The notes under the pieces: model-generated
The model's database searches: none
Seen by the model: the letters and a program-made list of their open reading frames with translations, nothing else
Told to the model about the DNA's origin: nothing
Made by a program: the position numbers and the translations under genes
Assembly (NCBI GenBank): GCA_027050975.1
Contig: JALUAR010000073.1
Location: 1-20,451, forward strand
Origin: Thermodesulfovibrio sp.
GTDB taxonomy: Bacteria > Nitrospirota > Thermodesulfovibrionia > Thermodesulfovibrionales > JdFR-85
DNA length: 20,451 nucleotides
Direction of reading: 5' to 3'
In this document: one piece after another, positions 14,350 to 20,451 of the stretch
Numbering within the stretch: the first letter of the stretch is position 1
Layout of the letters: every line of letters begins with the position of its first letter

Positions 14350-17340
14350 TCACGCCTCCTGGAGTTTTGATACATCCAGCAGAACTGTAACCGTATTCTT
14401 AAGTAACTGCAACAGACAGAGACGGTTAGTCCTTTTCTTTTCATCCTTATCCATCACCAGAACATGGTCAAAAAACCCGTTAATAGGCTTCACAATACCG
14501 GGTATGACCGAGAATGCTGAATTATAGTCATCGTTTTCCAGACATCTATAAATAGTTTCCCTCAGCCTCAGTGTCTCTTTATAAAGAACTCCCTCATGCT
14601 CGGTCTCAAAAAGGGCTTCCTGCACATCTTCAGGATATTCCTCTTTTAAGATATTGAATACCCTTTTCAGGGCTACTACAGTATCATTGTATTCATCAAG
14701 TTGCTTGAACCCTGCGGTAGCATCAAGAAGTCTTCTAACCTTATGAAGAGGATGAACCACGGTCTTGGCCAGCACAGCCTGCACAATATCATGCTGATAC
14801 CCTTCTGACAGAAACAGTGCCTCAAGTCTCTGGACAAAGAAGTTCAGCACATCTTCCCTCAACTCTGTCCTGTTGTCTTCCTTCAAATTATCCAGTGCGA
14901 GGTCAACAAGTCTCTCTATCGATATCTCGTATCCCTTACCGAGCAATATTGAAATTATTGCAAGAGCCGCCCTTCTCAGGGCAAAGGGGTCTTCCGAGCC
15001 TGTAGGCTTAAGCCCTATTGAGAAAAATGTAACGATGGTATCGATCCTGTCGGATATGCTCAGTATCGCACCAGTATCCGTAGTGGGAAGTTCACCACCT
15101 GAATGGGTAGGCAGGTACTGTTCATACAGGGCTTCTGCCACCTCTTTATCCTCTCCATGCTTCTGGGCATAGTACTTACCCATTAAGCCCTGAAGCTCGG
15201 GAAACTCCCTGACCACACCTGTTACAAGGTCAGCCTTACAGAGATAGGCAGCGCGCTCTATCTTATCCTCTATCTCCGGCACAAGAGTGGCCAGTTCCAG
15301 GGCTATGCTTCTTATACGCTGTACCTTGTCATAAAGAGAGCCAAGCTTTTCATGGAATATAACCCCTTTAAGTTCCTCTACTCTCTCTTTGAGTGGCCTT
15401 TTCAGATCATCCTCATAATAGAAACGGGCATCCTCAAACCTTGCCTTGATTACACGCTGAGCCCCCTTTCTTACAGCCTCTTCATTATCTTTTCCTGTAT
15501 TGCTGACAACAATAAATCCGTTCATCAATCTTCCTGACTCATCCTCAATGGCAAAATACTTCTGATGGTCCTTCATCACTGTTATCAAAAGCTCCTTGGG
15601 AAGATAGAGATACTCCTCAGGGAAGTGACAGAGTACCGCACGGGGGTATTCAACAAGGAAGTTCACTGTCTCCAGAAGCTCCTCATCCTCCATCACCTTG
15701 CCGCCTTCGCGGGATGCAAGCTCTCTCAACTCTGTGAGTATCATCTCCTTCCTCTCAGCATGGTCCACCACAACATGAAGTTTTCGGAGAGTCTCCACAT
15801 AGGCATCCGGATTTCTTATCTCTACTGCCTGAGAACTCAAGAAGCGGTGACCATAGGTCTTGTTACCGCTTTGGTAGCCATCTATCTCAAATTCCACTGT
15901 ATCGCCTTCATAAACCGCCATTATCCATTGTATCGGCCTTACGAAACGAAGAGAGCCGTCACCCCATCTCATTGATTTAGGAAAATGAAGAGAGAGAATC
16001 ACCTCTTTCAACAACTCAGGTAGAAGTTCCCGAACTGAGCGCCCTTCATCCTCAACCTCAACCATTACATACTCACCTTTGCCCTTCTTCCCTATCTTCA
16101 GGTCAGAGGGATCGACTCCCTGGGATTTTGCAAAACCTATGGCTGCCTTTGTTGGGTTGCCCTCCTTGTCAAAGGCAACATTCTTCGGAGGACCATAAAC
16201 GAGTCTCTTTTCACTTCTCTGCCTTTCGGCAAGACCCTTAATGATAAGGGCAGACCTCCTTGGTGTGCCAAGAGACCTTACCTCTGAATAATCTATTCTG
16301 AGGGACTTCAGCCTGCTCTCCGTATTGTCCACCAACTGCTTGAGTATGCCCGGCATGAAGCGTGCTGGAATCTCCTCTGTTCCGATCTCCAATAGCACGG
16401 TATTCTTAGCCGTTTCTCCTGCATCCTGTCTGTGCACCTCGTAGACCTGCTCTGTATCCAAAGACTCCATAGAGATCTGGAGAAGAGGAAACCCCTTCGC
16501 CTCACGCTGCCTCAAATATGCCTCGGCAACCATCTTAGCAAGCCCCCTCACCCTGGCAATATAACCGGTCCGCTCGGTAACCGAGAGTGCACCGCGGGCA
16601 TCAAGGAGATTAAAGGTGTGGGAGCATTTCAGGCAGAACTCATATGCAGGAAGAACAAGATCATACTTGATAAGCCTCTTTGACTCAGCCTCAAAGTCAT
16701 CAAACATTCTCCTGAGCATATCAACATCGGCATAATCAAAATTGAACTTCGAAAACTCTACCTCTGCCTGATGATGGACCTCTCCGTACTTGATATCCTT
16801 TGACCACTGGATATCAAATACATTGTCTACCTCCTGGAGATACATGGCTATCCTTTCAAGACCATATGTGATCTCCACAGAGACGGGTTTTAAATCTATC
16901 CCTCCTACCTGCTGAAAGTATGTAAACTGGGTGATCTCCATACCATCAAGCCAGACCTCCCAGCCAAGCCCCCATGCACCAAGGGTGGGAGATTCCCAGT
17001 CATCCTCAACAAACCTTATATCATGCTTCAGTGGATCAAGGCCAAGGGTCTTCAGGCTGTCTATGTAAATCTCCTGACTATGCTGCGGTGAGGGTTTGAG
17101 AATAACCTGATACTGATAGTAGTGTTGAAGTCTGTTGGGGTTCTCTCCGTAGCGGCCGTCTGTAGGTCTTCGAGAAGGCTCCACATAGCCCACCCTCCAG
17201 GGTTCAGGTCCCAGAACACGCAAAAAAGTGGCAGGATGAAATGTACCTGCTCCAACCTCTATGTCGTAAGGCTGAACAAGAAGGCATCCTCTCTCCGCCC
17301 AGAACTGATTCAATCTCATAATGATGTCCTGAAAGTACAT
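14350..17340 (-). CDS. glyS: fused alpha-beta glycyl-tRNA synthetase
   Basis: The 996-residue protein joins the usually separate GlyQ (alpha) and GlyS (beta) subunits of the bacterial (alpha beta)2 enzyme that charges tRNA-Gly. Residues about 1-285 are the catalytic alpha part: ERGCLLVQPYDIEVGAGTFHP near 16-36, GYVEPSRRPTDGRYGENPNR near 51-70 and DDWESPTLGAWGLGWEVWLDGMEITQFTYF as the core near 113-142. A linker of about 25 residues leads to the beta part at about 313 (VLLEIGTEEIPARFMP). Later segments include KSMRWGDGSLRFVRPIQW and a C-terminal helical tRNA-binding region. Fused forms are known in Chlamydiae and some other bacteria. An AGGGGAG site precedes the ATG. Confidence 0.97.
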   Translation of the reverse strand: MYFQDIIMRLNQFWAERGCLLVQPYDIEVGAGTFHPATFLRVLGPEPWRVGYVEPSRRPTDGRYGENPNRLQHYYQYQVILKPSPQHSQEIYIDSLKTLGLDPLKHDIRFVEDDWESPTLGAWGLGWEVWLDGMEITQFTYFQQVGGIDLKPVSVEITYGLERIAMYLQEVDNVFDIQWSKDIKYGEVHHQAEVEFSKFNFDYADVDMLRRMFDDFEAESKRLIKYDLVLPAYEFCLKCSHTFNLLDARGALSVTERTGYIARVRGLAKMVAEAYLRQREAKGFPLLQISMESLDTEQVYEVHRQDAGETAKNTVLLEIGTEEIPARFMPGILKQLVDNTESRLKSLRIDYSEVRSLGTPRRSALIIKGLAERQRSEKRLVYGPPKNVAFDKEGNPTKAAIGFAKSQGVDPSDLKIGKKGKGEYVMVEVEDEGRSVRELLPELLKEVILSLHFPKSMRWGDGSLRFVRPIQWIMAVYEGDTVEFEIDGYQSGNKTYGHRFLSSQAVEIRNPDAYVETLRKLHVVVDHAERKEMILTELRELASREGGKVMEDEELLETVNFLVEYPRAVLCHFPEEYLYLPKELLITVMKDHQKYFAIEDESGRLMNGFIVVSNTGKDNEEAVRKGAQRVIKARFEDARFYYEDDLKRPLKERVEELKGVIFHEKLGSLYDKVQRIRSIALELATLVPEIEDKIERAAYLCKADLVTGVVREFPELQGLMGKYYAQKHGEDKEVAEALYEQYLPTHSGGELPTTDTGAILSISDRIDTIVTFFSIGLKPTGSEDPFALRRAALAIISILLGKGYEISIERLVDLALDNLKEDNRTELREDVLNFFVQRLEALFLSEGYQHDIVQAVLAKTVVHPLHKVRRLLDATAGFKQLDEYNDTVVALKRVFNILKEEYPEDVQEALFETEHEGVLYKETLRLRETIYRCLENDDYNSAFSVIPGIVKPINGFFDHVLVMDKDEKKRTNRLCLLQLLKNTVTVLLDVSKLQEA

Positions 17341-17429
17341 GAAGCCCGACTCCCCTTTCTATAGAGATTTTTAAGAATCAGGATTATGGAAATGGTGACA
17401 TTATCCAGCCTTAACATCAATATCAGAAA

Positions 17430-18968
17430 TCACTCCCATTCAATGGTACCGGGAGGCTTGGAGGTGATATCGTAAACAACCCTGTTTATACCCTTAACCT
17501 CATTTATCACACGATTGGATATCCTGCCCAAAATCTCATGAGGTATCTTTGCCCAGTCTGCTGTCATACCATCGTGACTGATCACAGCCCTGATGGCAAG
17601 GGCATATTCATAGGTTCTTTCGTCACCCATCACTCCCACACTCTTTACAGGTAGCAGCACAGCAAAGGCCTGCCATATCTCCCTGTACAGACCTGCCTTC
17701 TTTATCTCCTCAAGTACAATAGCATCCGCCTCCCTGAGTATCTCAAGCTTCTGCCGGGTAATCTCACCAAGACACCTTATCGCCAGTCCTGGTCCGGGGA
17801 AGGGATGACGCCAGCAGATCTCCTCCGGCAGGCCAAGCTCTTCACCAATCTCACGCACCTCATCCTTGAAGAGTTCTCTCAATGGCTCAACAAGTTTCAG
17901 TTTCATCACCTCTGGCAGCCCGCCGACATTGTGGTGGGATTTTATGGTTGCCGAAGGTCCTTTAAAGGAGACACTTTCTATTACATCTGGATACAGAGTG
18001 CCCTGGGCAAGGAACTCCACTCCCTCAATCTTTCTGGCCTCCTCTTCAAAGACCTTTATAAACTCCCGTCCTATGATCTTTCTCTTCTGCTCCGGATCGG
18101 TTATACCTTTCAGAAGATTCAAGAACCTCTCTCTGGCGTCAACAGCAACAAGCCTTATATGAAAATGTCTCTGAAAGGTATCCTTCACCTTTTCAGCCTC
18201 TCCCTTACGGAGAAGACCGTTGTCAACAAAAATACAGGTGAGATTGTCACCAACAGCCTTGTGAACGAGAAGAGCCACAACAGAGGAGTCAACACCTCCG
18301 CTCAATGCACAGATCACCTTTGAGTTTCCTACCGTCTTTCTTATATCTTCAACAGCCCACTCTATAAAGGATGACATCTGCCAGGTAGGTTTACAGCCAC
18401 AGATGTTCAGAACAAAGTTCTGTATGATTTTTTTACCCTCAACAGTGTGAACAACCTCGGGATGAAACTGAAGAGCATACAGTCTGCGCTCATGGTCTGC
18501 CATGGCAGCAATCGGTGAGTTGTCAGTATGAGCTATTGGAACAAAGCCTCTGGGGCATTTCTCAATCCTGTCGGCATGGCTCATCCACACAACGGAATGG
18601 TCGGATATATCCCAAAGTAGATCCCTGTCATCATCGACAATTATCTCCGCCCTTCCGTACTCATGTCTCTGTGCCCTTGCCACCTCTCCGCCAAGCAGAT
18701 AAGCCATGAGCTGCATACCGTAACAGATTCCAAGCACAGGCACTCCAAGATTAAAGATCTCCTTGTCTGGAATGGGAGCACTCTCATCATATACACTGGA
18801 GGGACCGCCTGAAAGAATAATACCCTTTGGATTAAAGGACTTGATCTTCTCTATAGAGACATTGTACGGGTATATTTCTGAGTAAACCTTGCACTCCCTT
18901 ACCCTCCTGGCAATCAACTGGGTATACTGGGAGCCGAAATCAAGAACAAGTATCCTTTCTCTATCCAT
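17430..18968 (-). CDS. guaA: GMP synthase (glutamine-hydrolysing)
   Basis: The 512-residue cytoplasmic enzyme converts XMP, ATP and glutamine to GMP. The N-terminal class I amidotransferase has nucleophile Cys82 in GICYGMQ and the His169/Glu171 pair in LQFHPEV. The ATP pyrophosphatase domain starts near 200 with the P-loop ALSGGVDSSV at 221-230. The C-terminal dimerisation domain ends in the standard DITSKPPGTIEWE. The length is normal. It lies 6 nt after guaB, forming the classical guaBA operon. The 89-nt gap to glyS holds no clear promoter or terminator. Confidence 0.98.
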   Translation of the reverse strand: MDRERILVLDFGSQYTQLIARRVRECKVYSEIYPYNVSIEKIKSFNPKGIILSGGPSSVYDESAPIPDKEIFNLGVPVLGICYGMQLMAYLLGGEVARAQRHEYGRAEIIVDDDRDLLWDISDHSVVWMSHADRIEKCPRGFVPIAHTDNSPIAAMADHERRLYALQFHPEVVHTVEGKKIIQNFVLNICGCKPTWQMSSFIEWAVEDIRKTVGNSKVICALSGGVDSSVVALLVHKAVGDNLTCIFVDNGLLRKGEAEKVKDTFQRHFHIRLVAVDARERFLNLLKGITDPEQKRKIIGREFIKVFEEEARKIEGVEFLAQGTLYPDVIESVSFKGPSATIKSHHNVGGLPEVMKLKLVEPLRELFKDEVREIGEELGLPEEICWRHPFPGPGLAIRCLGEITRQKLEILREADAIVLEEIKKAGLYREIWQAFAVLLPVKSVGVMGDERTYEYALAIRAVISHDGMTADWAKIPHEILGRISNRVINEVKGINRVVYDITSKPPGTIEWE

Positions 18969-18974
18969 AATCTC

Positions 18975-20435
18975 CTACCAGTCTGTTCTGTAGTTCGGGG
19001 CCTCCTTGGTTATTATCACATCATGGACGTGACTCTCCCTGAGCCCCGCATTTGTAATCATAATAAAGCGAGCCTTCTTTCGCAACTCGTCAAGGGTTTT
19101 ACACCCACAGTATCCCATGCCTGACCTGAGACCACCTACAAGCTGGTGTACACTATGGGCAAGGGGGCCCTTATAAGGCACCCTACCCTCAACACCTTCT
19201 GGAACCAGCTTTGATCTCTCCACACCCTCCTGTCCGTATCTGTCACGTGCACCCTGAGCCATTGCACCAATTGAGCCCATACCTCTGTAAACCTTATAAC
19301 TTCTGCCCTGGAACAGAATGGTCTCACCAGGGGATTCGTCCGTTCCTGCAAAGAGACTGCCTATCATCACGGAGTGTGCACCAGCTGCAATCGCCTTGGT
19401 GATATCACCTGAATATTTTATGCCACCGTCGGCAATAACAGGCACCTTGTACTTTTTGGCAACATTGTAACAGTCCTTAATTGCCGTCAACTGGGGAACA
19501 CCTGCTCCTGCCACCACCCTGGTGGTACAGATAGAGCCAGGCCCTATTCCGACCTTTATGGCATCGGCTCCGGCCTTTATCAGATCCTCCGCCCCTTCCT
19601 TGGTTGCCACATTTCCTGCAATAACATCCACATCAAATCTCTTTTTCAACTCCTTAAGGGTGTTAATCACTGCATTACTGTGACCATGGGCGGTATCTAT
19701 GGCAATCACGTCAACACCTGAAGCCACAAGTAGTTCCGCTCTCTCTACTGCCTCGACCCCAACGCCTACGGCAGCGCCGACACGGAGCCTTCCCACGGAG
19801 TCCTTGCATGCATTGGGATATTTCTTTCTCTTTTCTATGTCCTTTATGGTAATAAGCCCTTTGAGCTTCATGTTCTTATCAACAATCGGCAGCTTCTCTA
19901 TCTTGTATCTGTGAAGTATCTCCTTGGCCTCGTCAAGGGTGATCGTCTCCTTTGCAGTGATGAGATTCTTCCTGGTCATCACATCCTTGACCTTCCTGTC
20001 CATATTTGTCTCAAATCGGAGGTCTCTGTTCGTAAGTATGCCCACTAATTTACCTTTTACGGTAACCGGCACTCCTGATATTTTGTATCTGGCCATCAGG
20101 GCAAGGGCCTCGCTTATGGGCGCATCCGGAGATACAGTGATCGGGTCGATAATCATGCCGCTTTCTGATTTTTTTACTTTGTCAACCTCAAGGGCCTGTT
20201 TTTCCGGTGGCATTGCCCTGTGAATAATGCCGATACCCCCCTCTCTAGCAATGGCTATTGCCAGAGCTGCCTCGGTCACCGTGTCCATTGCGGCACTGAC
20301 AATGGGGATGTTCAACGGTATGTTCTTTGTAAGATATGTTGAGACATCAACCTCCTTTGGTATTACATCCGATTTTGACGGTACAAGTAATACATCATCA
20401 AAGGTCAAGCCTACCGGGACTTTTTCTTGTAACAT
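18975..20435 (-). CDS. guaB: IMP dehydrogenase
   Basis: The 486-residue enzyme oxidises IMP to XMP with NAD+, the committed step of GMP synthesis. Features in order: LTFDDVLLVP at the N-terminus, SAAMDTVTE near 47-55, two CBS domains inserted at roughly 95-205, the substrate and cysteine loop GIGPGSICTTR with the catalytic Cys, and the mobile flap with RYGQEGVE. The frame also opens with a GTG at 20441, but that codon overlaps the ribosome binding site, so the ATG at 20435 is preferred. guaA follows after 6 nt. The promoter would lie outside the window. Confidence 0.97.
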   Translation of the reverse strand: MLQEKVPVGLTFDDVLLVPSKSDVIPKEVDVSTYLTKNIPLNIPIVSAAMDTVTEAALAIAIAREGGIGIIHRAMPPEKQALEVDKVKKSESGMIIDPITVSPDAPISEALALMARYKISGVPVTVKGKLVGILTNRDLRFETNMDRKVKDVMTRKNLITAKETITLDEAKEILHRYKIEKLPIVDKNMKLKGLITIKDIEKRKKYPNACKDSVGRLRVGAAVGVGVEAVERAELLVASGVDVIAIDTAHGHSNAVINTLKELKKRFDVDVIAGNVATKEGAEDLIKAGADAIKVGIGPGSICTTRVVAGAGVPQLTAIKDCYNVAKKYKVPVIADGGIKYSGDITKAIAAGAHSVMIGSLFAGTDESPGETILFQGRSYKVYRGMGSIGAMAQGARDRYGQEGVERSKLVPEGVEGRVPYKGPLAHSVHQLVGGLRSGMGYCGCKTLDELRKKARFIMITNAGLRESHVHDVIITKEAPNYRTDW

Positions 20436-20440
20436 GGCCA

Positions 20441-20446
20441 CCCCTT
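20441..20446 (-). promoter_or_regulatory. ribosome binding site that decides the guaB start
   Basis: AAGGGG on the minus strand lies 5 nt before the ATG at 20433-20435. It overlaps the in-frame GTG at 20439-20441, which rules that codon out as a likely start. Confidence 0.65.
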
Positions 20447-20451
20447 ATTTT

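Noticed and set aside
20436..20441. GTG at 20441 as guaB start
   Set aside because: It overlaps the ribosome binding site, while the ATG at 20435 has correct spacing.

Overview
The window is a densely coded stretch of bacterial chromosome, moderately AT-rich, with short intergenic gaps and strong AGGAGG-type ribosome binding sites. It probably comes from a Gram-negative (diderm) bacterium with exported c-type cytochromes. The fused glycyl-tRNA synthetase, the Pil/Chp-like chemosensory genes and the covalent-heme sensor would fit Nitrospirota or the former Deltaproteobacteria, but that placement is a guess from gene content. I see no phage, IS element, CRISPR array, tRNA or rRNA, and no stretch over 300 bases lacks a gene.

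Left end (1-2891, + strand): a consensus sigma70 promoter and a roughly 160-nt leader with nested inverted repeats precede a two-gene unit. The unit encodes an exported PstS-like solute-binding protein without recognisable phosphate-binding residues and a membrane chemoreceptor with two HAMP segments. It ends in a 17-bp hairpin terminator.

Middle (2982-9544, - strand): in transcription order the genes are an FtsB/DivIC-like division protein, a membrane sensor with a covalent-heme DUF3365 (Tll0287-like) domain and HAMP but no output domain, a small exported monoheme cytochrome c, a PatA/PilG-like response regulator, a CheY/PilH-like regulator, an unnamed DUF4388-like protein, a CheW and a hybrid CheA-REC kinase. 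Gaps range from a 1-nt overlap to 52 nt, and an extended -10 promoter lies just before ftsB, so all eight could form one transcript. The order matches the pilG-pilH-pilI-(pilJ)-pilL arrangement of twitching or phototaxis systems, with the chemoreceptor convergent instead of inside the operon. CheR/CheB-type genes are absent. The most interesting reading is a redox- or heme-sensing chemosensory system, possibly controlling type IV pili.

Right end (9616-20435, - strand): housekeeping genes in transcription order are guaB, guaA (GMP synthesis), a fused alpha-beta glycyl-tRNA synthetase, gcvH and lpdA (glycine cleavage H and L proteins, with their own promoter), an unrecognised 465-residue helical protein, and eno followed by a terminator hairpin.
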